A stretch of 64,000 bases of DNA from Antiquaquibacter soli (GTDB lineage: Bacteria; Actinomycetota; Actinomycetes; Actinomycetales; Microbacteriaceae): the NCBI RefSeq assembly GCF_030580675.1, contig NZ_JAUQUB010000001.1, positions 1,674,001 to 1,738,000 of the forward strand. The letters run 5' to 3'. The notes below the pieces were generated by a model. That model saw only the letters and a program-made list of their open reading frames with translations. It made no database searches and was not told the DNA's origin. Positions 27,656-35,657 of the stretch are shown in pieces. The position numbers and the translations under genes are program-made. Within the stretch, counting starts at the first letter, position 1; every line of letters begins with the position of its first letter.

Positions 27656-28660
27656 TCAGCTTGCAGGGCCGGTGGATCCCCGAACCACCAGCTCCGGCTC
27701 GAACAGATACTCATCGGACGCCGTACCCGTACCCGCGATCTGGCTCACGAGGAGCTCGATCACCATTCGCCCCATCGGCTCGATGGGCTGGCGCACCGTC
27801 GTGAGTGGCGGGTCTGTCGCGTTCATGAGCGCCGAGTCGTCGAAGCCGATCACCGACACGTCGTCCGGCACACTCAGTCCCGCGCGGCGCACTGCCCGGA
27901 TCGCCCCGAGCGCTATCGGGTCCGACATGCAGATGATTCCGGTCACACCCGACTGGAGCAGCCGAGAGGTGGCCGCCTGCCCAGCCTCGAGAGAGTAGTG
28001 GGAGTGCACGACGCGGTCGTCCGGGAGGGGCATCCCCGCCCGCTCAGCAGCGCGCCTGGCGGCCGCGAGCTTGCGCTGCGAGGGGACGTGGTCCGGCGGT
28101 CCGAGCACGAGCCCGATGCGGTCGTGTCCCAGTTGGCGCAAGTGGTTCCAGGCCTGCTCGGTCGCCACGGCGTCGTCTGTCGACACGGTCGCGAACTCCA
28201 GCTCAGGCACCGGGGCGTTGACGAACACCGTCGGCAGTCCGAGCTCGGCGAGGCGCACGTAGTGGTCGTGGGGAGCGTTCTGCTGGGTGTATTGACCGCC
28301 GACGAACACGACGCCCGAGACCTGCTGGGTGAGGAGCAGATCCACGTAGTCGGACTCGGAGATGCCGCCCGCGGTCTGGGTGCACAGCACCGGTGTGTAC
28401 CCGTTCTGGGCGAGCGCGGCGGCGAGCACCTCGCCAAACGCTGGGAAGATAGGGTTCTGGAGTTCGGGAAGGAACAGGCCGACGAGTCGGGCGCGCTCGC
28501 CGCGGAGCTTCGTCGGCCGCTCGTATCCCAGGACATCGAGGGCCGTGAGCACCGTCTGCCTCGTGGCCTCGGACACGCCGGGCTTGTTGTTGAGAACCCG
28601 GCTGACCGTGGCCTCGCTGACCCCTACCTTTCGCGCCACTTCGGCGAGTCGCTTCGACAT
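27656..28660 (-). CDS. LacI-family transcriptional regulator
   Basis: The 334-residue regulator has an N-terminal LacI helix-turn-helix (AEVARKVGVSEATVSRVLNNKPGVSE, about 6-31), the hinge helix, and a periplasmic-binding-protein-like effector domain (from LVGLFLPELQNPIFP, about 59). It ends with the usual LVVRGSTG. It lies just upstream of, and co-directional with, the alpha-glucoside operon, and is divergent from a UbiA gene. Operator-like repeats of the TGCAA-N4-TTGCA form lie on both sides of the gene, suggesting control of the operon and of itself. Confidence 0.93.
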   Translation of the reverse strand: MSKRLAEVARKVGVSEATVSRVLNNKPGVSEATRQTVLTALDVLGYERPTKLRGERARLVGLFLPELQNPIFPAFGEVLAAALAQNGYTPVLCTQTAGGISESDYVDLLLTQQVSGVVFVGGQYTQQNAPHDHYVRLAELGLPTVFVNAPVPELEFATVSTDDAVATEQAWNHLRQLGHDRIGLVLGPPDHVPSQRKLAAARRAAERAGMPLPDDRVVHSHYSLEAGQAATSRLLQSGVTGIICMSDPIALGAIRAVRRAGLSVPDDVSVIGFDDSALMNATDPPLTTVRQPIEPMGRMVIELLVSQIAGTGTASDEYLFEPELVVRGSTGPAS

Positions 28661-28693
28661 GGCACCACGCTAACGCAAGAACTTCGCAATCCA

Positions 28694-28707
28694 TGCAAAT
28701 TCTTGCA
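28694..28707. promoter_or_regulatory. LacI-type operator between lacI-type and UbiA genes
   Basis: TGCAA-ATTC-TTGCA is a perfect 5-4-5 palindrome. It lies 34 bp before the regulator start and 25 bp before the UbiA start. Related half-sites (CGCAAGAAC, TTCGCAA) lie just to its left. The match with the sites upstream of the alpha-glucosidase gene indicates autoregulation. Whether UbiA transcription is affected is open. Confidence 0.65.
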
Positions 28708-28731
28708 AAACCGGGCCGCTACGATAGCCGG

Positions 28732-29550
28732 ATGCTCGCCCTCGCGCGCTCGACGCACCCCGCTCCGACCCTCGGAGTGACCCTCATCGCCGCCGTTCTC
28801 GGCGTGGCGAGCGGACTCGAGCCGTGGCGGGTCGCCGTCCTCGCGGCCGTCATCCTGTTCAACCAGCTCTCCGTGGGGCTCTCCAACGACTGGCTCGACG
28901 CCCCGCGCGACCGTCGCGTGGGCCGCACGGACAAGCCGATCGCGACGGGCGAAGTGCCCGAACGGGTGGCGCGGGCATGGGCGTTCGGCACGGCAGCCGC
29001 GTCGATTCTCACCTCCCTCGCTCTCGGGTGGCCGGCCGCCGTCGCGAACCTGGTCTTCCTCGGCGCGGGCTGGGCGTACAACCTGGGACTCAAGTCGACC
29101 CCCGTCTCCGTGCTCCCCTATGCCCTCGGCTTCGGCGCGCTCCCCTTCGTCGTCACCCTCTCCCGCCCTGACCCCGCCGCGGCGACGTGGTGGGCCGCCG
29201 CCGCGGGGGCACTCCTCGGCGTCGCCGCGCACTTCGCCAACGTGATCCCCGACCTCGAGGACGACCGCGCGACCGGCGTGCGGGGCCTGCCGCACCGGAT
29301 CGGCGCGCAGGCGAGCGGCGGTGTCGTCGCCGTGGCGCTGGCCGCGGCATCCCTGCTGCTGGTGCTCGGACCCGGCGATCCCGACCCACTGCGCCTCGCG
29401 GGACTCGGGCTGAGCCTGGCAATCGCCGTAGCGTGTGCCGCGCTCGTCGTTCGGCGATCCTCGAGCCGAGCGGCGTTCCTCCTCACCATCGCCGCGGCCC
29501 TCGTCGCCGTGCTGCTACTGCTCGGCTCCGGGACCCGCGTCCTCGCGTGA
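28732..29550 (+). CDS. UbiA-family prenyltransferase
   Basis: The 272-residue multi-helix membrane protein carries the two aspartate-rich motifs of UbiA enzymes: NDWLDAPRD (about 56-64, NDxxD type) and NVIPDLEDDRATG (about 165, DxxxD type). These bind Mg-prenyl-diphosphate. The family prenylates aromatic or other acceptors (menaquinone, heme, decaprenyl-phosphoribose and others). The acceptor here is not clear, and no quinone genes are adjacent. The start is the ATG at 28732; the LacI-type operator sits just upstream. Its end overlaps the convergent MFS gene by 36 bp. Confidence 0.85.
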   Translation: MLALARSTHPAPTLGVTLIAAVLGVASGLEPWRVAVLAAVILFNQLSVGLSNDWLDAPRDRRVGRTDKPIATGEVPERVARAWAFGTAAASILTSLALGWPAAVANLVFLGAGWAYNLGLKSTPVSVLPYALGFGALPFVVTLSRPDPAAATWWAAAAGALLGVAAHFANVIPDLEDDRATGVRGLPHRIGAQASGGVVAVALAAASLLLVLGPGDPDPLRLAGLGLSLAIAVACAALVVRRSSSRAAFLLTIAAALVAVLLLLGSGTRVLA

Positions 29551-30912
29551 CCCGCGGGCCGGATTGCGGATGCCGATGAGGCTCACGAGGCCGCCGACGA
29601 CGAACAGTGCCGCCGTCACGATCAGAACCCGGTGGAACGACTCCACGTCGAGGGTTGTCGCGATGATGATGCCGAGCAGCGCGATCGCCACGAGCCCCGC
29701 GACGCGGGCCACGGCATTGTTGACCGCCGAACCGATCCCGGACTGCTCGGCGGGAACGGCTCCCAGAATCGCGGCAGTGAGCGGTGCGACGGTCATGGAA
29801 ATACCGACCGAGAACACGAGCACCCCCGGAAGCACTTGTGTCCAGTAATCGACCTCGGCGCCCATGCTCAGGAATAGCAGATGCCCGACGCCGGCGAGGA
29901 GCGGGCCGACGGTCATGAAGAAGCGCGGGCCGAAGCGGGCGCTGAGCCCGCCGAACACTCGTGACAGGAGGACGTTGGCGATCGACACGGGCAAGAAGGC
30001 CAAGGCGGCGAGCGTGGGTGGGAAGCCCGCGACCTGCTGCAGGTAGATGACGACAATGAAGCCGCTCACCGAGAGCGCGGCGTACACGAAGGCCGTGGCG
30101 ATGTTGCCCGCGGAGAAGTTGCGCTCGCGGAACAGGCTGAGCGGCAGCATCGGCGATGCAGCGCGAGACTGCCACCACAGGAATGCCGCGAAGCTCACCA
30201 CGCCCACGATGAAGGGGACCAGGATGACGGGACTCCCCCACCCGAAGTTCTGCTGCTCGATGAGAGCGAAGACCGGTCCTCCGAGTCCCACCACCCCGAG
30301 GATCGCGCCCAGTACGTCGACGCGGGCGCCGGGGCGGCGCTCGTCGCGATGCCCGAGTGCGGCGAGCAGTACGAGCGTCACCGTGATCGGGATGACGTTG
30401 ATCGCGAAGACCCACCTCCAGCTCAAGAACTGCACGAAGAGACCCCCGAGGAACGGGCCGGCGAGAAACGCCGCGCTCGTCCAGGCCGTCCACGAGCCGA
30501 TCGCCCGGGCCTGCGCGCCCCCACGGAACGTCGAGGTAATGATGGCGAGCGAGCTCGGCACGAGGAGCGCGCCGGCGACCCCCTGCAGAGCGCGGAGCAC
30601 GATGACGAGCTCCGCGCTCGGCGCGACGGCGATGAGCACGGAGGCCACTCCGAATCCGATGAGCCCGGCCCGCAGGATCACGATGCGGCCGAACAGGTCG
30701 GACAGCGAGCCGGCGAGAAGGATGAGTGAGCCGAGCGTGATGAGGTAGGCGTCGACGACCCACTGCTGGGTGCTGAGTCCGCCGCCGAGCTCCTCCCCGA
30801 GCGCTGGGAGGGCGACGTTGATCACCGATCCGTCGAGGAAGGCCACGAACGAGGCGAGGACGGCGATGACGAGGACGAGTCGCTCCGAGCGGGTCATCCT
30901 GCCATTCAACAC
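29515..30912 (-). CDS. MFS drug-efflux-type transporter (EmrB/QacA, 14 TM)
   Basis: The 465-residue major-facilitator protein of the 14-helix DHA2 class has motif D1 near residue 26 (FLDGSVINVALP), motif A (GSLSDLFGRI), and motif C in the fifth helix (WTAWTSAAFLAGPFLGGLF). The family exports hydrophobic drugs and some metabolites by proton antiport. The GTG at 30912 is taken as the start (a GAGGTCGGCGG leader precedes it), with an ATG five codons later as alternative. The downstream end overlaps the UbiA gene by 36 bp. The substrate cannot be assigned. Confidence 0.88.
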   Translation of the reverse strand: MLNGRMTRSERLVLVIAVLASFVAFLDGSVINVALPALGEELGGGLSTQQWVVDAYLITLGSLILLAGSLSDLFGRIVILRAGLIGFGVASVLIAVAPSAELVIVLRALQGVAGALLVPSSLAIITSTFRGGAQARAIGSWTAWTSAAFLAGPFLGGLFVQFLSWRWVFAINVIPITVTLVLLAALGHRDERRPGARVDVLGAILGVVGLGGPVFALIEQQNFGWGSPVILVPFIVGVVSFAAFLWWQSRAASPMLPLSLFRERNFSAGNIATAFVYAALSVSGFIVVIYLQQVAGFPPTLAALAFLPVSIANVLLSRVFGGLSARFGPRFFMTVGPLLAGVGHLLFLSMGAEVDYWTQVLPGVLVFSVGISMTVAPLTAAILGAVPAEQSGIGSAVNNAVARVAGLVAIALLGIIIATTLDVESFHRVLIVTAALFVVGGLVSLIGIRNPARGSREDAGPGAEQ

Positions 30913-30925
30913 CCGCCCGCCGACC

Positions 30926-31570
30926 TCATTCGAGGGCGGTCTCGATCGCGCGCAGCACGCGCTCGTCGCTGAGGATGCGGAAGTGCCCCGTCGTCGGTAT
31001 TTCGATGTTCACGGCGCCCTCGAGGGCGCTGCCGCCCGGGATGTGCGGATCGAAGGCGGGGTAGATCGAGACGATTCGGGCGTTGGATGCGACATCCGCT
31101 GCGAGCTCGAGGAGCGCATCGTTCGAAGGACGGAACTCCCTCAGCGCCCGGCCCGGGAGATAGTTGGCATAGACCGAGCCGGAGAACGGCGTCGCGATCG
31201 CGATGAGCCGCTCGACGCGGGGGTGCGCGAGCAGCCGCTTCCCCACGAGGCCGCCCTTGCTGTGCGCAACCACGACGACGTGCTCGAGGCCGTGCGCGTC
31301 GAGGTAGTCGCCGGCGATCGCCGCGACATCCGCGACGCTCGCCCGGTTGTAGCCGATCTCGCGCGCGACGTGCACCGGGTGCCCTGCCCGGTTGAGCCGC
31401 CGACCGACGCCGCGGAGGAAGTACCACGGCTCCCACACTCCCGCGATGAGCAGCACGGGCGCGCTGTCCCCGTTCGAGAAGGAGTCGGGCACGCGGCGGA
31501 TGAACAGCGCGCGCCACTGGTGCCACGCGACGTACCAGTAGTCCAGGGACCAGAGCCAGTAGCGCGTCAC
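30926..31570 (-). CDS. Alpha/beta hydrolase, esterase/lipase-like
   Basis: The 214-residue protein starts at a GTG that overlaps the stop of the next upstream hydrolase (GTGA). It has the nucleophile-elbow sequence VVVAHSKGGLVGKRLL (serine in HSKGG), an oxyanion-region PVLLIAGVWEPW, and a C-terminal TTGHFRIL histidine. It resembles triacylglycerol-lipase/PGAP1-like esterases that act on acyl chains. No signal peptide is seen. It is paired with a second hydrolase gene, so the two may act on one compound. Confidence 0.82.
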   Translation of the reverse strand: MTRYWLWSLDYWYVAWHQWRALFIRRVPDSFSNGDSAPVLLIAGVWEPWYFLRGVGRRLNRAGHPVHVAREIGYNRASVADVAAIAGDYLDAHGLEHVVVVAHSKGGLVGKRLLAHPRVERLIAIATPFSGSVYANYLPGRALREFRPSNDALLELAADVASNARIVSIYPAFDPHIPGGSALEGAVNIEIPTTGHFRILSDERVLRAIETALE

Positions 31571-32394
31571 GACCGCTCCGCGAGCTGCGCGTGCTCGGCG
31601 ATGAGCTCCGCGACGCGCACCGGATCGGTGTGCATGACGACGTGCGGGCCCACGACCGTCTCGAACCGCGCGTCGGGCAGGAGTGCCGTGACGCGCGCGC
31701 ACCACTCGTCCGAGACGATCGGATCGGCGTCGCCGCGCATCACGAGGGTGCGCGCGGCCACCTGCGGGAGCCTCTCCTCGATGCGGTCTGCGAGCAGGTG
31801 CCTCATCTGCGCGAGGGCGAACGGCAGCCCGCAGCGCACCCAGTACTCCCAGATGTTGAGCAGGACGACCGTGGGGGGCTCGCGGGTCCCATCGACGACG
31901 AGCCGCCCGACCGCGCTCCAGAAGGTGCGGCGCTGCGGCTCGAGAGTGGGCGCCATGAGCACGATGCGGTCGGAGACCTCGGGATGGTCGACCGCGAGCT
32001 GCGAGACCACCTGCGAGCCCCACGAGTGACCGACGAGCACGGGGTTGCGCATGCCGGCTTCGGATAGGAATGCGCCGAGTACCGCCGCGTGGTCGGCGAT
32101 CGAGACATCCCGTCGCGGATCGGGTGCCGCGCCGTGGCCCGGGAGGTCGACGAGGTAGACCTGGCCGAGCTGTGACAGCCGCGCGGCCGCGGGCGTGAAG
32201 TAGCGGGAGGAGACGGCGACGCCGTGGACCAGGACGAAGTCCGGGCCGGGGACCGGCGGGCCGGGGAAGCGCTGCACGACGATCGTGAGGTCGTCGAACC
32301 GGCGGCGGCTCGTGAAGTACGTCGCGCCGTCGACTCGGCGGATGCGGTAGCTCGACTCGGGACGCGCGAGCATCCTTCTTCGCACCCGGGGCAT
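31567..32394 (-). CDS. Alpha/beta hydrolase
   Basis: The 275-residue alpha/beta-fold hydrolase has an HG oxyanion motif (LVHGVAVSSRYF), nucleophile elbow VGHSWGSQVV, acid RGDADPIV and catalytic histidine in VVGPHVVMH. Its pattern is that of small-molecule esterases, lactonases and C-C hydrolases, and the substrate is not predictable. Its stop overlaps the start of the following hydrolase. It is divergent from the alditol oxidase gene with 23 bp between the starts. Confidence 0.85.
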   Translation of the reverse strand: MPRVRRRMLARPESSYRIRRVDGATYFTSRRRFDDLTIVVQRFPGPPVPGPDFVLVHGVAVSSRYFTPAAARLSQLGQVYLVDLPGHGAAPDPRRDVSIADHAAVLGAFLSEAGMRNPVLVGHSWGSQVVSQLAVDHPEVSDRIVLMAPTLEPQRRTFWSAVGRLVVDGTREPPTVVLLNIWEYWVRCGLPFALAQMRHLLADRIEERLPQVAARTLVMRGDADPIVSDEWCARVTALLPDARFETVVGPHVVMHTDPVRVAELIAEHAQLAERS

Positions 32395-32417
32395 CGCCCA
32401 AGTCTAGGCTGGGGCTC

Positions 32418-33650
32418 ATGACCGTCGGCTTCAACTGGTCGGGCCACCACGAGTTCCGGGCCCGTACCGTCCACCGTCCGCGATCGCTCGAGGAGCTGCA
32501 GGAGGTGGTGGCCCGGGCCCCGCGCATCCGGGCACTGGGCAGCCGCCACAGCTTCTCGGACATCGCCGACTCGGCCGAGCTCGTGAGCCTCGAGGCGATG
32601 CCTGCGGCGATCCGCATCGACGGGGAGAGCGAGACGGTCTCGCTCTCCGGCGGGGTGCGCTACGGCGACCTCGGCCCCGTGCTCCAGTCCGCGGGCTGGG
32701 CGCTGCGCAACCTCGCGTCGCTCCCGCACATCTCCGTGGCGGGATCGATCGCGACCGGCACCCACGGCTCCGGCGATCGCAACGGCACCCTCAGCCGCGC
32801 CGTGTCGAGCATCGAGTACGTGCTGGCCGACGGAAGCCTGCGGACGATCTCGCCCGTCGACGACGACTTCGACGGCGCCGTCGTCGCGCTCGGAGCCCTC
32901 GGAGTCGTCCACCGCATCACCCTGGATGTCGAGCCGACCTTCGACGTGCGCCAGGACGTGTACGAGGGGCTCACCTGGTCGAGCCTCCTCGACAACCTCG
33001 AGGGCGTGTTCTCGCGCGCCTACAGCGTGAGCGTATTCACGAACTGGTCGGGCGACGACGTGGGCCGCGTGTGGCTCAAGTCCGTCATCGGGGAGCGCCG
33101 ACCGCCGCAGTCGCTGTACGGCGCCTCGCCCGTGCTCGCGCCGCGTCATCCTCTCGCCGACATGCCGACCGAGAACACCACCCAGCAGGGCGGCGTGCCG
33201 GGTCCGTGGATCGAGCGACTGCCCCACTTCCGGCTCGAGTTCACCCCGTCCAACGGCGACGAGCTGCAGTCGGAGTACCTCGTGCCCCGCCGCTACGCCG
33301 CCGAGGCGCTCGTCGCGGTGCGCTCGCTCGCCGATCGCATCGCCCCGCACCTGCACGTCACCGAGCTGCGGACGATGGCGGCCGACTCGCTGTGGTTGAG
33401 CGGTGCCTTCGAGACGGATGCCCTCGGCATCCATTTCACATGGAAGAAGCAGCCCGAGCACGTGCTGCCCCTGCTCCCCGTCATCGAGGAGGCGCTCGCC
33501 CCCTTCGACGCCCGCCCGCACTGGGGAAAGCTGTTCCACGACGTGAGGCGCGAGCTGTACCCGCGCCTCAGCGACTTCGTGGACCTGGCGGGCCGGATGG
33601 ACCCGTCAGCCAAGTTCAGGAACGAGTTCCTGGACCGGTTCCTGTTCTAG
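32418..33650 (+). CDS. FAD-dependent alditol oxidase (AldO-like)
   Basis: The 410-residue flavoprotein of the VAO/PCMH family has a D-arabinono-1,4-lactone-oxidase-type C-terminal domain. GSRHSFSD near residue 44 contains the histidine that binds FAD covalently in Streptomyces AldO. The PISVAGSIATGTHGSG-like segment is around residues 106-121, and HWGKLFH lies near the C-terminus. Such enzymes oxidise xylitol, sorbitol or related polyols with oxygen, producing hydrogen peroxide. No signal peptide is visible. It is divergent from two hydrolases and convergent with a surface-protein gene. Confidence 0.88.
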   Translation: MTVGFNWSGHHEFRARTVHRPRSLEELQEVVARAPRIRALGSRHSFSDIADSAELVSLEAMPAAIRIDGESETVSLSGGVRYGDLGPVLQSAGWALRNLASLPHISVAGSIATGTHGSGDRNGTLSRAVSSIEYVLADGSLRTISPVDDDFDGAVVALGALGVVHRITLDVEPTFDVRQDVYEGLTWSSLLDNLEGVFSRAYSVSVFTNWSGDDVGRVWLKSVIGERRPPQSLYGASPVLAPRHPLADMPTENTTQQGGVPGPWIERLPHFRLEFTPSNGDELQSEYLVPRRYAAEALVAVRSLADRIAPHLHVTELRTMAADSLWLSGAFETDALGIHFTWKKQPEHVLPLLPVIEEALAPFDARPHWGKLFHDVRRELYPRLSDFVDLAGRMDPSAKFRNEFLDRFLF

Positions 33651-34597
33651 GCGGTGCGGCGCCGCATCACGAGCACCGCGCCGCCGAGCACGAGGAGCGC
33701 GAGGGCACCAGCCGCGATCGGTGCGACCTCCGAGCCGGTCGCCGCGAGAGCGACGGGAGTGCCGGGGACGATCAGCAGCGACTCGATGTACACCGGCTCG
33801 CCCGCCACCGTCGTCAGGTCGGAGTAGACCGTCGCGTCGATCGCCGACAGGGAAAGGCTCCACAGGCTCGAGTCATAGCCGTCCGGGTAGTCGAAGTCGA
33901 CCTCGAGCCACAGGGTTCCCGCTTCGTCGAACTGCAGCGAGTACGTGTAGTAGTTGTTGTCCTCCTCGTTGGGGAAGACAATCGGACCGAGGTCGACGAC
34001 GGAGCCGTCGGTGACGTCGACCTGGTAGAGCTCGTTGGAGTCATCGACGGCGTAGAACCCGCCGGTCACGCTGTCCCACGCGAACGCGTAGGTGTCGTCG
34101 ACAGTCTCGCCGACATACGTCACGATGGCCGTCTCCAGGTCGATCGAGAACAGCCTGCCGTCGCTCAGCGCGAAGGCAGACCCGTCACCGCCGATCGCCA
34201 TGGCCTGCACCTGCGGGAACTCCGGGAACTCGTTGTTGGGGAAATAGAACTCGGCGATCGTGCCCGAGAACCCCGTCGTGACGTCGATCGTCGCGAGAGC
34301 GCTATAGCCCATGTTCGTCTGGATGTAGTACGAGACACCCGTCGCGGGATTGTAGGCGGCTTGGTACGAGCATCCGTAGTTCTCGCTGTCGCTCGTCGTT
34401 CCAGCGCCGATCTCCGTCATGACCGCGCTGGGGGCGTCGACGCCGTAGAGCTGCCAAGCAGGGACGTCGTCGCACGCCAGGGCGTAGAGCGAGTCACCAG
34501 GGTCGATCGCGTTGCCTGCTGCGGATGCGGGTGCCGCGGCGATCAGGGAGAGCCCGACGATCGACGCTCCGGCGAGCAGGGCGGGGATGCGCTTCAT
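33647..34597 (-). CDS. Secreted cell-wall protein with LAATG sorting signal (copy B)
   Basis: The 316-residue protein has a signal peptide (MKRIPALLAGASIVG, cleavage near ASA-AGN, about residue 26). A beta-rich region with repeated SIDLETA/QVDVTDG units resembles a beta-propeller. The end is LAATG (about 282), then a hydrophobic helix and an MRRRTA tail. LAxTG is the class E sortase signal of actinobacteria, so the protein is probably linked to peptidoglycan. It is 18 bp downstream of a clear paralogue. No enzyme motif was recognised, and no sortase is encoded in the window. Confidence 0.8.
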   Translation of the reverse strand: MKRIPALLAGASIVGLSLIAAAPASAAGNAIDPGDSLYALACDDVPAWQLYGVDAPSAVMTEIGAGTTSDSENYGCSYQAAYNPATGVSYYIQTNMGYSALATIDVTTGFSGTIAEFYFPNNEFPEFPQVQAMAIGGDGSAFALSDGRLFSIDLETAIVTYVGETVDDTYAFAWDSVTGGFYAVDDSNELYQVDVTDGSVVDLGPIVFPNEEDNNYYTYSLQFDEAGTLWLEVDFDYPDGYDSSLWSLSLSAIDATVYSDLTTVAGEPVYIESLLIVPGTPVALAATGSEVAPIAAGALALLVLGGAVLVMRRRTA

Positions 34598-34615
34598 GTG
34601 TCTTGTCCTTGACGG

Positions 34616-35584
34616 TTAGGCGGTACGTCGACGAACGGCACCGACAGCGATCGCTCCGAGAAGCAGGAGCGCTGCTCCACCTGCGGCGATCGGAGCACTG
34701 TCGACTCCGGTCGCCGCGAGTGCGGGAGCCGGAGTGCCCGGAATGATCAGCAGCGACTCGGTGTAGAACGGGTCGTCCGTGAAGACGCCCGAGTACACCG
34801 GGGCGGTGAAGGTGTCGAACGTCAGGCTCCAGAGCGTCGCCTGGAAGATGCTGTTGCCCGACTGATCCACCTCGACCCACAGCGTTCCGGCCTTGTCGAA
34901 CTGGAGCGAGTACACGCGCCAGGTGTAGCCGTCCTGCGGGAAGACGATCTCCCCCAGGTCGACGGTGGATCCGTCGGTCACGTCGATCTGGTAGACCTCG
35001 TTGAGGTAGGTGATGCCGTAGAAACCACCGGTCTTCGAATCCCACGCGAACGAGTACATGTCGGGCTCGGTTTCGCCGACCGGCGTGACGAACGCGGTCT
35101 CGAGGTTGAGCTCCCACAGGGAGCCGTCCGCGAGCGCGTAAGCAGCGCCGTCGCCCCCGATGGCGATCGAGTCGACGTCGATGTACTCGGGGAACTCGCC
35201 GTTGTTGTAGTAGAAGCCGCCGATCTGCGTGCTCTCGCCGGTAACGACATCGACGGACGCGAGCGCCTCGTCGTAGCCGAGGTCGTCGACGTCGTCAAAC
35301 CACTGCAGGTAGTAGGACTTGCCTGTCGCGGGGTTGTATGCCGCCTGGCCCGCGCACGAGTCGAGGTCCGCGTCGTAGCCATCACCGTCGCCGATCGGAG
35401 TCGAGAACGCGGTGGTGGAGTCGACGCCGAACAACTGCCAGTCGTTGTAGACGTTGTCGCAGTTGAGGGCGTAGAGCGAGTCACCGGGGTCGATAGCGTT
35501 GCCGGCGGCGGATGCCGGGGCCGCAGAGGCGAGAACGAGGAGACCCGCGGCGGACGCGGCGGTCAGGACGGCGAGCGACTTCAT
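34616..35584 (-). CDS. Secreted cell-wall protein with LAATG sorting signal (copy A)
   Basis: The 322-residue paralogue of the next gene has a signal peptide MKSLAVLTAASAAG, then GNAIDPGDSLYALNCD, then a repeat region with TIDVTTG-like strands. It ends LAATGVDSAPIAAGG, a hydrophobic helix and AVRRRTA. Shared blocks include AIDPGDSLYAL, AFAWDSKTGGFYG and YSLQFDKAGTLWVEVD. The two arose by tandem duplication and have since diverged. A GGGAG ribosome binding site and a TATAGT -10 element lie upstream. Its function is unknown; a surface-exposed structural or binding role is plausible. Confidence 0.8.
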   Translation of the reverse strand: MKSLAVLTAASAAGLLVLASAAPASAAGNAIDPGDSLYALNCDNVYNDWQLFGVDSTTAFSTPIGDGDGYDADLDSCAGQAAYNPATGKSYYLQWFDDVDDLGYDEALASVDVVTGESTQIGGFYYNNGEFPEYIDVDSIAIGGDGAAYALADGSLWELNLETAFVTPVGETEPDMYSFAWDSKTGGFYGITYLNEVYQIDVTDGSTVDLGEIVFPQDGYTWRVYSLQFDKAGTLWVEVDQSGNSIFQATLWSLTFDTFTAPVYSGVFTDDPFYTESLLIIPGTPAPALAATGVDSAPIAAGGAALLLLGAIAVGAVRRRTA

Positions 35585-35627
35585 GGAACTCCCAGGTTGC
35601 GGTGCTAGGGGTGCGACAGTTTCGCCC

Positions 35628-35633
35628 ACTATA
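35628..35633 (-). promoter_or_regulatory. Probable -10 element of the LAATG surface-protein operon
   Basis: TATAGT (read on the minus strand) lies 44 bp before the start codon of the first LAATG gene, in the only AT-rich stretch of the gap. No strong -35 hexamer is seen at 17 bp. Confidence 0.4.
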
Positions 35634-35657
35634 CCGGACGCTGAAGTCTTTTCGCGA

